Assembly: GCF_002095385.1 (NCBI RefSeq) | Contig: NZ_MIPP01000028.1 | Location: forward strand, 1-47,574 | DNA from: Pantoea eucrina | GTDB taxonomy: Bacteria > Pseudomonadota > Gammaproteobacteria > Enterobacterales > Enterobacteriaceae | Length of the DNA stretch: 47,574 nt | Direction of reading: 5' to 3' | Shown here: piece by piece, positions 8,980 through 16,445 of the stretch | Numbering within the stretch: the first letter of the stretch is position 1 | How the letters are laid out: each line of letters begins with the position of its first letter | Translations under genes and position numbers: made by a program | The notes under the pieces: model-generated | The model's database searches: none | Seen by the model: the letters and a program-made list of their open reading frames with translations, nothing else | What the model was told of the DNA's origin: nothing

Positions 8980-9295
8980 CGATTGAGTCCCGGCTGGCTG
9001 TCAGAGTTAACCGGGACATCCTCTTTATCACTTCACAAGACGGCTGAAATTTTTCTTTTCCCTCCTCCTCTTTTCTCAAACACCCGCTAAAATTAGCTCG
9101 TTCAGCACGCGCGACCCACGGCACCTGTCAAAATTACTGTTTATCCTGTTTTTATACGTATAAACATGATGTTACCTTTATGTAAATTAAGGTAAATAAC
9201 AGGGAGAGAGTGAGGATTTTCCCGCTGCGGGTTTAACTGTGCTGCTTTTTTACGGTATAAATCTTTCACCAATAAGCCGGGCGAAACGACAACCC
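8980..9295. promoter_or_regulatory. Intergenic region with two perfect dyads upstream of the NlpC/P60 lipoprotein
   Basis: No gene seen in 316 bases. The part near the next gene carries two symmetrical sites: the 14-bp palindrome TTTATACGTATAAA (9151-9164), and TTACCTT-N10-AAGGTAA (9172-9195). Both are in the position expected for promoter or operator elements of the gene at 9296. Confidence 0.5.
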
Positions 9296-9847
9296 ATGAC
9301 TATCACCGCAAGCCGTACTCTTTTTACCAGTCTGCTGCTCTTTACGCTGGCTGGATGCGCGAAAAAGCATCATGAAGCGCCTCCGCCTGACAGCGCTGAA
9401 ATGAATCTCTCTGGTGATAAACAGCCCGATTTAATCCCGGTTATTGCTGCACTGCACGATCAGATGCACTCCTGGCAGGGCACAAAATATCAGTGGGGCG
9501 GCACGCAGCTCTCCGGCGTGGACTGTTCAGGCTTTGTCTGGCGCACGCTGAAAGATCGCTTTAATATTCCGATGGAGCGCGTGACGACACGTGAACTCAT
9601 CGCCATGGGCAAGCCGGTCGATCAGGCCCATCTGCAGCCGGGCGATCTGGTCTTTTTCCGCATCAGGCATGAGCTGCATGTGGGCTTCTATGATACTGAC
9701 CGCCAGTTCCTGCATGCGTCGGTGAGTCAGGGTGTGATGCGTTCATCCCTCAACAATCCTTACTGGAAGTCTGTCTATCTCCAGGCGCGGCGACTGCCCC
9801 GCGAACAGGGTTCGCAAATCAGCTTCAACTATAAAAACAAAGTCTGA
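9296..9847 (+). CDS. NlpC/P60 family lipoprotein (probable peptidoglycan endopeptidase)
   Basis: Predicted 183-aa envelope lipoprotein. The chosen start gives a textbook lipoprotein signal: hydrophobic core SLLLFTLAG with the lipobox cysteine C21. The residue after it is alanine, which predicts the outer membrane. The NlpC/P60 cysteine-peptidase domain follows: catalytic C77 in GVDCSGFVW, H128 in HELHVGFY, and a third polar residue H140 in QFLHAS. PGDLVFFR before the histidine is also family-typical. Such enzymes cut the D-Glu-gamma-mDAP bond in stem peptides. It resembles E. coli NlpC, slightly longer. A longer frame from 9239 would bury the signal peptide and is unlikely. It is monocistronic with its own terminator. 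Confidence 0.88.
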   Translation: MTITASRTLFTSLLLFTLAGCAKKHHEAPPPDSAEMNLSGDKQPDLIPVIAALHDQMHSWQGTKYQWGGTQLSGVDCSGFVWRTLKDRFNIPMERVTTRELIAMGKPVDQAHLQPGDLVFFRIRHELHVGFYDTDRQFLHASVSQGVMRSSLNNPYWKSVYLQARRLPREQGSQISFNYKNKV

Positions 9848-9904
9848 GCGCTACCTGCTTCTCTGATCCAGGAATAACAGCCGTACCCCTCTCCGCCTGC
9901 TGAG

Positions 9905-9930
9905 AAAAACCGCCTGATGGCGGTTTTTTT
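9905..9930 (+). terminator. Rho-independent terminator after the NlpC/P60 gene
   Basis: Stem AAAAACCGCC / GGCGGTTTTT with loop TGAT and seven T in total. The A-run on the left arm allows it to act in both directions. Confidence 0.9.
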
Positions 9931-10221
9931 ACGCCTGTTTTTATTCAAAAAATATGAACATAAACGGCAAAATGCTTAGCTTTTAAACTCTCCTCAACAC
10001 CTTTATTCTCTCTTCATCGCAACAGAGGCAGCGCTGATAGCGTTTCCGGAGTGATTCTCCACCTGCTTTTTTAAGTGAAATAAACTGCTTGACTTGCTTG
10101 TGAATTTAGTTAGCAAGATCACAGTAACAGCATTAATTATCAAAATGTATATAATTTACAGTGTTACTATATTTCTCATCAAAGGCGTGCGGCCTTTAAA
10201 ACAGATATTAAGGAAAAGATT
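9931..10221. promoter_or_regulatory. AT-rich upstream region of the DUF1471 gene
   Basis: No ORF. A TATAAT at 10150-10155 (within TGTATATAAT) is a good -10 candidate without a strong -35. An inverted pair AGTAACA (10123-10129) / TGTTACT (10162-10168) flanks it and could be an operator. AAGGAAAAG before ATG 10222 is the ribosome site. Confidence 0.45.
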
Positions 10222-10437
10222 ATGAAAACCATGAAAGCTCTCTCAATTGCTGCTGTAACCGCTCTGACCCTGGTATCCGGCGCAAGCTTTGCACAGAGCA
10301 TCTCTGTGACCTCCGGTACGCTGGATGGTGCAGAAGCGAAAATTGCCGCTCAGGCGCAGGAGCAGGGCGCGCAGTACAAAATTACTGAAGCCAATACAAA
10401 CAACCGTGTGCATATGACCGCTGAGCTCTATAAATAA
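10222..10437 (+). CDS. DUF1471 (YdgH/BhsA/McbA-like) periplasmic protein
   Basis: A 71-aa secreted protein. It has a signal peptide (MKTMKALSIAAVTALTLVSG, cleavage after SFA, about residue 24), then a single DUF1471 domain of about 47 residues with the typical GAEAKIAAQAQEQGAQYKI helix and the ending VHMTAELYK. The family includes E. coli BhsA, McbA, YhcN and YahO, small stress-induced periplasmic proteins linked to biofilm, metal or acid stress. It is monocistronic, with an AT-rich promoter region and its own terminator. Which paralogue it corresponds to cannot be decided by eye. Confidence 0.9.
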   Translation: MKTMKALSIAAVTALTLVSGASFAQSISVTSGTLDGAEAKIAAQAQEQGAQYKITEANTNNRVHMTAELYK

Positions 10438-10456
10438 TCTGGCGTGAATAAGCGTT

Positions 10457-10478
10457 AAGGCCGCCTTCGGGCGGCTTT
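10457..10478 (+). terminator. Rho-independent terminator after the DUF1471 gene
   Basis: Stem AAGGCCGCC / GGCGGCTTT with the stable tetraloop TTCG. The T-run is short (three T, then GCTGTTCTT). Confidence 0.82.
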
Positions 10479-10543
10479 GCTGTTCTTATGGTTAAAAAAT
10501 AACCAATCAATGGCGGCGTATCTGCCATGCGGCCTGCAGAAGG

Positions 10544-10589
10544 TTATCCACAGGTTTGCGCCTGCTCTTTTCACGCGGAATGTGGATAA
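10544..10589. promoter_or_regulatory. Inverted pair of perfect-consensus DnaA boxes
   Basis: TTATCCACA (10544-10552) and TGTGGATAA (10581-10589) are two exact matches to the strongest E. coli DnaA box, in opposite orientation with 28 bases between. They lie in a 380-base stretch without a gene, between the DUF1471 terminator and the glycine-zipper gene. No dnaA, gidA or mioC gene is near, so this is not oriC. See findings. Confidence 0.6.
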
Positions 10590-10861
10590 ACCCGCAAGCA
10601 TAATCCACTCTCTTTGTCAGGTAAGGCGCACGTTTAACTGTGCCAGGCCGATCTATCTATTCGCCTCATTTTTATTCTATTTTATTCCCTGACTGCAGAA
10701 CGCATAGCAATGACACGCTTCAACGCGAATTTTAACCTTTAGTAACTTATTTCTGGTTACACATTATTGCGGCGCAACTCAGGTAATTCATTCGATATTC
10801 CGGAATTTCATTACTATATTCAGCATGAATGCAATCTGCATTTATTTTCGGGGATAAGAAT

Positions 10862-11073
10862 ATGCGTAAAATAGCGTTTGCTTTATTAACTGCCGGCGTG
10901 CTGTTATCAGCGACTGCTCAGGTTCAGGCTAAAGGCTGTCTGAAAGGGGCTGCGGTAGGCGGTGTGGCAGGGCATCTTAAGCATCACGGTGTAGCCGGTG
11001 CGGCAGCAGGATGTGCAGTAGGTCATCACATGGCGAAAAAAAAGAGAAAGAAGCGAATAAAAATACGCAGTAA
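10862..11073 (+). pseudogene. Small glycine-zipper envelope protein, apparent frameshift in an A8 run
   Basis: The start ATG 10862 follows GGGGATAAG. The product has a signal peptide (cleavage after VQA, about residue 23), then KGCLKGAAVGGVAGHL and GVAGAAAGCAVGHHMAKKK, an alternating Gly/Ala glycine-zipper segment with two cysteines. In the present frame translation runs on into unrelated sequence antisense to the next gene, to 11206. One more A in the run 11036-11043 gives a compact charged tail (KEKEANKNTQ) and a stop at 11071-11073, just before a strong hairpin, for about 70 aa. That is almost certainly the ancestral form. Sequencing error in the homopolymer is the first explanation; polymerase slippage on A8 could also yield both forms. 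Confidence 0.65.
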
Positions 11074-11082
11074 TACTTATTG

Positions 11083-11106
11083 GGCAGGGCGCTATTTAGC
11101 CCTGCC
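11083..11106. terminator. Hairpin between convergent genes
   Basis: Perfect 8-bp stem GGCAGGGC / GCCCTGCC with an 8-base loop, between the glycine-zipper gene and the VF530-like gene. There is no T-run on either side, so termination is only probable. Confidence 0.55.
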
Positions 11107-11115
11107 TGAGAACGC

Positions 11116-11394
11116 TCAGTGCTCCTCTTTATTTCCCTGCGTCCACGGATTAAATCCGGCGTCAGCAAGATCTTTCTCAGGCTGTTCAGTTAACATCTCC
11201 CGATAGAGCGCTTCAACTTCTGTACGCGCCCAGGGTGTACGTCGCAAAAATTTAAGGCTCGACTTTATACTGGGATCGCTTTTAAAGCAGTTAATATTGA
11301 TCTTTTTTGCCAGTTCTGCCCAGCCGTAATGTTCTGCCAGCGCAGTCACTATCATTTCCAGCGTTACGCCGTGCAGAGGGTCATTTGAATGCAT
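11116..11394 (-). CDS. VF530/DUF2132 family small protein (putative DNA-binding)
   Basis: A 92-aa protein from the chosen ATG at 11394 ([14 protein letters not shown]). A TTG start eight codons further upstream is possible but unneeded. The central block ([50 protein letters not shown]) is the full VF530/DUF2132 domain, named after a Vibrio fischeri protein and annotated in databases as putative DNA-binding. The function in cells is unknown. It lies downstream of blc on the same strand, with an inverted repeat between (11432-11455), so it may be read partly from the blc promoter. Confidence 0.87.
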   Translation of the reverse strand: MHSNDPLHGVTLEMIVTALAEHYGWAELAKKININCFKSDPSIKSSLKFLRRTPWARTEVEALYREMLTEQPEKDLADAGFNPWTQGNKEEH

Positions 11395-11431
11395 ATCAGG
11401 TTGCGTCTCACAGGGCAAAAAGGGGCGCCAA

Positions 11432-11455
11432 GGTTACCGTAAACCTACGGTAACC
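11432..11455. repeat. Perfect inverted repeat between blc and the VF530-like gene
   Basis: GGTTACCGTA - AACC - TACGGTAACC, a 10-bp perfect stem with a 4-base loop. No U-run follows on the minus strand, so it is a weak terminator, a transcript-stabilising hairpin or an operator for the downstream gene. Confidence 0.6.
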
Positions 11456-11484
11456 GCAAACCACCCCGCGGTGAAACGTGTTTG

Positions 11485-12012
11485 TCAGGATTGATCGACC
11501 CAGATGAGTTTATCGGTGGCGAAGCCCAGCTCTCTGGCGAGATTAACGTAGTCCCGTTTGACCTGCTCCGGGATCTGCGGCTGGCGCGACAGTATCCACA
11601 AGTAGCTGCGATTCGGGCCGCTGACCAGCGCATACTGATAATCTTCATCCAGCGCGATAACGTTGTAGCCGCCGTAAAAAGGCCCGAAGAACGAAACCTT
11701 CAGCGCCGCAACGTCAGAGCGTCCGGTGAAATAGGCTTTACCCTCGCTTTCACTCCAGGATTTCTTCTCCGGATCGTAACCGCGATTGATAACAACCAGT
11801 CCGCCATCGCTGCGCTTTTTATACGTGGCGGTCACGTGATCTTTACCACGCTCAAAGCGATGATCGAGACGCGCAATTTCATACCACTTGCCCAGATAGC
11901 GCTGTGCATCAAAACCGGTAACCGGCTTAACACCTTTGGGCGGGGTAGGCGATTTGCAGGCCACCAGCGTCAGTGAAAGCGCGGTGACAGCAACCAGAGG
12001 CCAAATCTTCAT
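11485..12012 (-). CDS. blc: Outer-membrane lipocalin Blc
   Basis: A 175-aa bacterial lipocalin. It has a lipoprotein signal with lipobox LVAC (C19). The lipocalin signature GKWYEIARLDH starts at G41. Conserved strands include VTATYKKRSDGGLVVINRGY and AALKVSFFGPFYGGYNVIALD, followed by YALVSGPNRSYLWILSRQP. Length and motif order match E. coli Blc, an outer-membrane lipoprotein that binds lysophospholipids and is induced in stationary phase and membrane stress. The start is supported by the signal peptide and by GGAGAGA upstream. Alone or with the VF530-like gene downstream. Confidence 0.95.
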   Translation of the reverse strand: MKIWPLVAVTALSLTLVACKSPTPPKGVKPVTGFDAQRYLGKWYEIARLDHRFERGKDHVTATYKKRSDGGLVVINRGYDPEKKSWSESEGKAYFTGRSDVAALKVSFFGPFYGGYNVIALDEDYQYALVSGPNRSYLWILSRQPQIPEQVKRDYVNLARELGFATDKLIWVDQS

Positions 12013-12080
12013 TGTCTCTCCTTACACAACATCGTAAAAATCCCATGCTGAGTATAGTTAAGGATTGACGAGGCGTGGCG

Positions 12081-12109
12081 GGCGCGGGCAGATGCGTTCC
12101 GCCCGCGCC
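12081..12109 (-). terminator. GC-rich hairpin downstream of the membrane-protein gene
   Basis: Perfect 9-bp stem GGCGCGGGC / GCCCGCGCC with an 11-base loop, between the stop at 12124 and blc. There is no U-run on the minus strand, so termination is plausible rather than certain. Confidence 0.5.
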
Positions 12110-12123
12110 TTTGCCTGCCAGGC

Positions 12124-12813
12124 TTATGGTGCTTTCTCGTCGTCCGCCGGAAACTGAGGTTCATCAATGGCAATCGACTTACCGGACTTCAGCAGCTGAA
12201 TATCGAGCATGACGTAAGTCATGGTGGTGATAAACAGAGAGATAACGCTGCCAATAACGCCGCTGGTGGTAAAGGTAAAGAAGTTATACATCACCACCCA
12301 GGTGACGCAGATAAACAGCGCCAGCGCCACGCTGATAGCGGATTGTGAATAATTGGTTGCGCGCGCGCCCATTTCGTTGATCTGCATACTGAGGTTGCAC
12401 CCTGTGTATTTCTCAAGTACCCAGATGCCCTGGTCCCAGCTGCGCAGACGACGCGCGCTGCCGCGTGTCACAAACAGAAACAGCAGTGAGATAAACAGGC
12501 CTGAGAAAGCGATCAGCACCGGTACTGCCGCCAGAGCATAAGCGATACTTTTATGCAGCGAATCCTGTGCCAGACCGGTGAGATCCAGGGTTAACGACGC
12601 GCCGAGTACGCCATATAAAAACAGAAACAGCACCAGATAGAGCGCGTTACGTTTCCAGTCGAGATCGGCTTCGTGGTTTTTCTGCTGACGAGCGATAACC
12701 AGAGCCTGCTGCAGGCGCTGCGCTTCAGCAGAGCTGGCGTCGATGGTGTCAGGTTCACTGCCCAGCAGTCGGTGGATAAAAGGCCGATCGGCCGGATCGA
12801 TAATCACGTGCAT
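12124..12813 (-). CDS. Hypothetical inner-membrane protein, about four TM segments
   Basis: A 229-aa protein from ATG 12813 (MHVIIDPADRPFIHRLLGSE); an upstream extension in the same frame has no ribosome site and looks non-coding. A soluble N-terminal region of about 65 residues is followed by two hydrophobic spans (ALYLVLFLFLYGVLGASL and AVPVLIAFSGLFISLLFLFV). A basic loop with SARRLRSWDQGIWVLEKY comes next, then two more spans (ISVALALFICVTWVVMYNFF and VIGSVISLFITTMTYVML). The tail is acidic. The two-plus-two layout around a cytoplasmic loop suggests an oligomeric membrane protein, but I do not recognise the family. Neighbours give no clue. Confidence 0.75.
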   Translation of the reverse strand: MHVIIDPADRPFIHRLLGSEPDTIDASSAEAQRLQQALVIARQQKNHEADLDWKRNALYLVLFLFLYGVLGASLTLDLTGLAQDSLHKSIAYALAAVPVLIAFSGLFISLLFLFVTRGSARRLRSWDQGIWVLEKYTGCNLSMQINEMGARATNYSQSAISVALALFICVTWVVMYNFFTFTTSGVIGSVISLFITTMTYVMLDIQLLKSGKSIAIDEPQFPADDEKAP

Positions 12814-13019
12814 AAGGGTTCCGCAAACAGAAGATAAGTGGCAACAGTGTAACAGTTGCCGGCTCAAAGTGATCGTTAAGGCGCGGCTGAAAGCCGTCCG
12901 GTGCACCGGTCTTAATCAGAGCGTACCGCCGGTTGTTGGCGATAGCGCATTATTCGGGTAACGTGGAATACTCACCGTTTTATTCATCAGGCCAGCCTGG
13001 ACTGGCAGGAGCCTCTTTG

Positions 13020-13856
13020 ATGTCAGCTTCCTCTTCACTTGTCGCGCTAATCTGTCGCGCGCCTGAAAATGCGGCAACCGCGCGTCAGCTCAGCGCATTC
13101 AGCGCTCAGCTCAACAAACGCGGCATGGTCAGCCTATTGATTCATGCGCAGTCACGCGAGGAGCTGCAGCAGGCGCTGCATAATGCCGCCGAGCTGCCGG
13201 TTACGCATCTGCTGTATCTCTCATCTGTCTGCGACGATGAGCAGACTCTGGCCGCAGAGATCCTGCCTGCGGTCGCGCAGCTTCATGCTGATGCACTGGC
13301 CAGCGATCGCTACAGCGCCGGCGAAGCGCTCGCCCTGCTGCTGCTTTCGCAGGGGCATCAGCGGACAGGCTTTATGCACGCCGGCGACACGCCGGCTATA
13401 AGCCAGCAGCTGGCAGGCGTGAATGCCGCTTTGCAGACGCAGGAGAAAGAGATACAGCTTTTACTGACGGCCGGCAGTGAGCAGCGCGAAGCGGCGTATC
13501 AAAGTATGATGACCTACCTGAAGAAAACCCGTGCCGCTGAACGTATTAACGCGCTGGTGTGCAGCAGCGATGAGCTGGCGTTTGGCGCGCTACAGGCCGT
13601 GCGTGATTTTGGTCAGGGTGCGCACGTGGCGGTAACGGGCTATGGCAGCGTGCCCGAAGCGGCAACATCCACCTGGCATCTTACCCGCTGGGCACCGCGC
13701 AGCGAGTTACAGATCGAAGAAACGCTGAACCGGTTACTGGAGCAGCGTGCTGACAGCAGCGTCTGGCAGCAGGGTGCACTGGAAGTGCGGCATTCCCATC
13801 AGGGAAAATATATCCCGGGCAAAATGTCGCAATGTGGCTGCGCGATTCGCCACTAA
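13020..13856 (+). CDS. LacI-family effector-binding domain protein lacking the helix-turn-helix
   Basis: A 278-aa protein whose whole length matches the periplasmic-binding-like core of LacI/GalR regulators. It begins SSLVALICRAPENAATARQL, contains SQGHQRTGFMHAGDT, and later CSSDELAFGALQAVRDFG followed by HVAVTGYGSVP. The N-terminal HTH and hinge (about 60 residues) are absent, and the 110 bases upstream do not encode one in any frame. The start at 13020 has a good ribosome site (AGGAG, 13007-13011). The C-terminus ends with SQCGCAIRH, an unusual cysteine pair. It could be a decayed regulator or a sensor domain acting by protein contact. No signal peptide, so it is not a transport binding protein. 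A small hairpin at 13857-13892 follows. Confidence 0.75.
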   Translation: MSASSSLVALICRAPENAATARQLSAFSAQLNKRGMVSLLIHAQSREELQQALHNAAELPVTHLLYLSSVCDDEQTLAAEILPAVAQLHADALASDRYSAGEALALLLLSQGHQRTGFMHAGDTPAISQQLAGVNAALQTQEKEIQLLLTAGSEQREAAYQSMMTYLKKTRAAERINALVCSSDELAFGALQAVRDFGQGAHVAVTGYGSVPEAATSTWHLTRWAPRSELQIEETLNRLLEQRADSSVWQQGALEVRHSHQGKYIPGKMSQCGCAIRH

Positions 13857-13900
13857 AGCGCGGCTCCGGACAGCATGAATGCGTATCCGGAGCCCTGCAC

Positions 13901-16228
13901 TTAACGCAGCACGCCGCTGCTGTCAGCCTGCGCGGCACCGGAAGGCTCAATCACCACCGGAATACTTTTATACGCGGGAATACCGCTTTGCGTATCGTGG
14001 CTGTCGAGCGGCACCATGATATTCGCTTCCGGATAGTAAGCGGCTACCGAACCGGGCGCCATGTCATAAATCACGAGGGTCAGGTTCTCCATACGGCGCT
14101 GCGTGCGGTTGCCCTGCGGATCGAGCGCGGTCATATTGACCGTATCGCCGGAGCGCAGCTGCCGGCTCTCCGCTTCATCGGCAGAAATAAAGAGTACGTC
14201 GCGCCGGCCGGTAATGCCGCGATAACGATCGTTCAGCCCGTAAAGCGTCGTGTTGTATTGATCGTGACTGCGCAGCGTGGTCAGCACCAAATCGTGACAC
14301 TGTAGCGAGCGCGGATCCTCATTGATGCCCTGCATCACTTTAAACTGCGCGCGCTTCGACGGCGTCAGCCAGACACGTTCAGAAGCCGCGTTGTACAGGC
14401 GGAAACCGCCAGGCTGCATTACGCGCTGGTTAAAGTTCTCAAAAGCGGGGAAGACGGCTTCAATCGCATCGCGGATGTTACTGTAGTCGCTGACCATTTT
14501 ATCCCAGTTTACGCGGGAAGCCGGCAGCGTCGCTTTTGCCAGTCCTGCTACCAGCGCCGGTTCCGATTTTAGATGCGGCGAGGCAGGCTCCAGCGTGCCG
14601 CGCGAGGCGTGCACCATCGACATCGAATCTTCCACGGTGACGCTCTGGTCGCCCGACGCCTGGCGATCCCGCTCCGTGCGGCCCAGCACAGGCAGCAGGT
14701 AACTATGTTTAGCCATCAACAGATGAGAGCGGTTGAGCTTCGTCGCCATATGCACCACCAGATCGAGCTTGCGCATCGCTTCAAAGGTGATTTGCGGATC
14801 GGAGATCGCTTCAGCAAGGTTGCCGCCCAGGCAAAGCAGCGCCTTTGAGCGTCCGTCACGAATCGCCTGAATCGCCGCCACCGCGCCGTGCCCGTGCTGC
14901 TGCGGGGGCGTGAAGCCAAAGACCTTCTGCAGACTGTCCAGCAGCGTCTGCGAGGGGATCTCTGTAATGCCCACGGTGCGATCGCCCTGTACGTTGGAGT
15001 GTCCGCGCAGCGGGCAGATGCCTGCGCCGCGCCGGCCAATATTGCCGCGCAGCAGTAGCAGGTTCGCAATCTGCTGCACATTTTGCGTGCCGTACTGATG
15101 CTGGGTGATGCCCATTCCGTAGCAGATAATGGTGTTTTCCGCGGCGGCGTAGAGGTGGGCAATATTCTGGATTTCGGCGATATCCATGCCGGAGACTTTC
15201 AGAATATGATCCCAGCTGGTGTCATCCAGATCCGCTTTCAGCGCCGCGAAGCCTTCAGTATGTTCACGGATAAACGTCTCATCCAGAACCGGCGGCTCGC
15301 CGGCTTCAAGCGCGTTATCATGCATAGCCAGCAGCGTTTTCATCACCCCTTTGAGCATGGCCGCATCGCCGCCAACGCGCACTTTATAGTAGGTTGAGGC
15401 CAGCTGCGTGGACCCCATCGAGAGCATTTCAATCGGGCTTTGCGGAGAGGTAAAACGCTCCAGCCCGCGCTCGCGCAGCGGGTTAATGGCCACAATTTTT
15501 GCACCACGCTTAGAGACCTCCCGCAGCGTCCCCAGCATACGCGGATGGTTGGTGCCAGGGTTGTGACCAATACAGATCACCAGATCGGCGTGATCGAAAT
15601 CCTCCAGCTCTACCGTGCCTTTGCCGACGCCGATGGATTCAGGCAGGCCTACGCTGGTGGGCTCATGGCACATATTGGAGCAGTCGGGAAAATTGTTGGT
15701 GCCATATTCGCGGGCAAACAGCTGCCAGAGAAAGGCCGCTTCATTGGAAGCGCGTCCGGAAGTATAAAATTCCACGCTATCGGGATCGTCATAACCGCGC
15801 AGCAGCGCGCCAATCTCCTGCAGCGCAGTCTCCCACTCAATGGGCTGATAAGTATCACTGACGGCATCATATTTCATCGGATGCGTGAGCCGGCCTTCAC
15901 CTTCCAGTTCAAACGCGCTGCGCTGCCAGAGTTCGCTGACGGTGTGTGCGGCGAAAAAGTCGGGCGTGGTGCGTTTGCTGGTCGCTTCCCAGGAGACGGC
16001 TTTGGCACCATTCTCACAAAACTCAAACGACGAGGCGTGACGCGGATCGGGCCAGGCGCAGCCCGGACAGTCAAATCCCTCCGGCTGATTGACTTTAAAT
16101 AACGCAATCACATCCTGTTTCACCGCCATCTGACGGCGAATGGCATCTGCTACCGCTTTCAGTGCACCCCAGCCGCCGGCTGAGCCGCCATAAGGTTTAA
16201 TGCCGACATCCCGATTCTGCTCTTTCAT
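13901..16228 (-). CDS. ydeP: FdhF/YdeP-family molybdopterin oxidoreductase
   Basis: A 775-aa molybdopterin-dependent oxidoreductase of the FdhF/YdeP family, close in length to E. coli YdeP (about 760 aa). Early motif [11 protein letters not shown] supplies two cysteines (C54, C57), fewer than the four that bind the Fe4S4 cluster in formate dehydrogenase H. Molybdopterin-binding segments include [35 protein letters not shown] and [20 protein letters not shown], and the C-terminal cofactor domain has [19 protein letters not shown]. No twin-arginine signal, so cytoplasmic. In E. coli YdeP is linked to acid resistance under EvgA; the substrate is unknown. Monocistronic, divergent from the FAD monooxygenase. 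Confidence 0.92.
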   Translation of the reverse strand: MKEQNRDVGIKPYGGSAGGWGALKAVADAIRRQMAVKQDVIALFKVNQPEGFDCPGCAWPDPRHASSFEFCENGAKAVSWEATSKRTTPDFFAAHTVSELWQRSAFELEGEGRLTHPMKYDAVSDTYQPIEWETALQEIGALLRGYDDPDSVEFYTSGRASNEAAFLWQLFAREYGTNNFPDCSNMCHEPTSVGLPESIGVGKGTVELEDFDHADLVICIGHNPGTNHPRMLGTLREVSKRGAKIVAINPLRERGLERFTSPQSPIEMLSMGSTQLASTYYKVRVGGDAAMLKGVMKTLLAMHDNALEAGEPPVLDETFIREHTEGFAALKADLDDTSWDHILKVSGMDIAEIQNIAHLYAAAENTIICYGMGITQHQYGTQNVQQIANLLLLRGNIGRRGAGICPLRGHSNVQGDRTVGITEIPSQTLLDSLQKVFGFTPPQQHGHGAVAAIQAIRDGRSKALLCLGGNLAEAISDPQITFEAMRKLDLVVHMATKLNRSHLLMAKHSYLLPVLGRTERDRQASGDQSVTVEDSMSMVHASRGTLEPASPHLKSEPALVAGLAKATLPASRVNWDKMVSDYSNIRDAIEAVFPAFENFNQRVMQPGGFRLYNAASERVWLTPSKRAQFKVMQGINEDPRSLQCHDLVLTTLRSHDQYNTTLYGLNDRYRGITGRRDVLFISADEAESRQLRSGDTVNMTALDPQGNRTQRRMENLTLVIYDMAPGSVAAYYPEANIMVPLDSHDTQSGIPAYKSIPVVIEPSGAAQADSSGVLR

Positions 16229-16406
16229 GGCTGCTTATCTCGCGTAAAAAATTATCTAATAAGCCTGGAATAAGCTGCCGGGTCCGCAAGGAAACTATTT
16301 AAAACAGGTTATTTTAATGTTTACAGAATATTGCAGCGCTGCGATTGCTAAACGGGCATATAAGCGCATCGGATTCTCGCCTTACCGCTATAACATGCTA
16401 TATAAA

Positions 16407-16421
16407 TGATAATTATTATCA
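16407..16421. promoter_or_regulatory. Fur box (perfect 7-1-7 inverted repeat)
   Basis: TGATAAT-T-ATTATCA is an exact match to the 7-1-7 core of the Fur consensus, preceded by AAA. It lies 25 bases before ATG 16446 and directly after TATATAAA (16399-16406), a likely -10 region, so Fur-Fe2+ binding would block transcription of the FAD monooxygenase. It is about 180 bases from the ydeP start. Confidence 0.75.
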
Positions 16422-16445
16422 GTAAATTGATGCGGAACTGACAGA

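Noticed and set aside
10544..10589. Chromosomal replication origin
   Set aside because: Only two DnaA boxes, no AT-rich 13-mer array, no GATC cluster and no dnaA, mioC or gidA nearby.
12124..12906. Longer start for the membrane protein at 12906
   Set aside because: The extra 31 residues (with CCHLSSVCG) have no ribosome site and would read through the promoter area; ATG 12813 gives a normal N-terminus.
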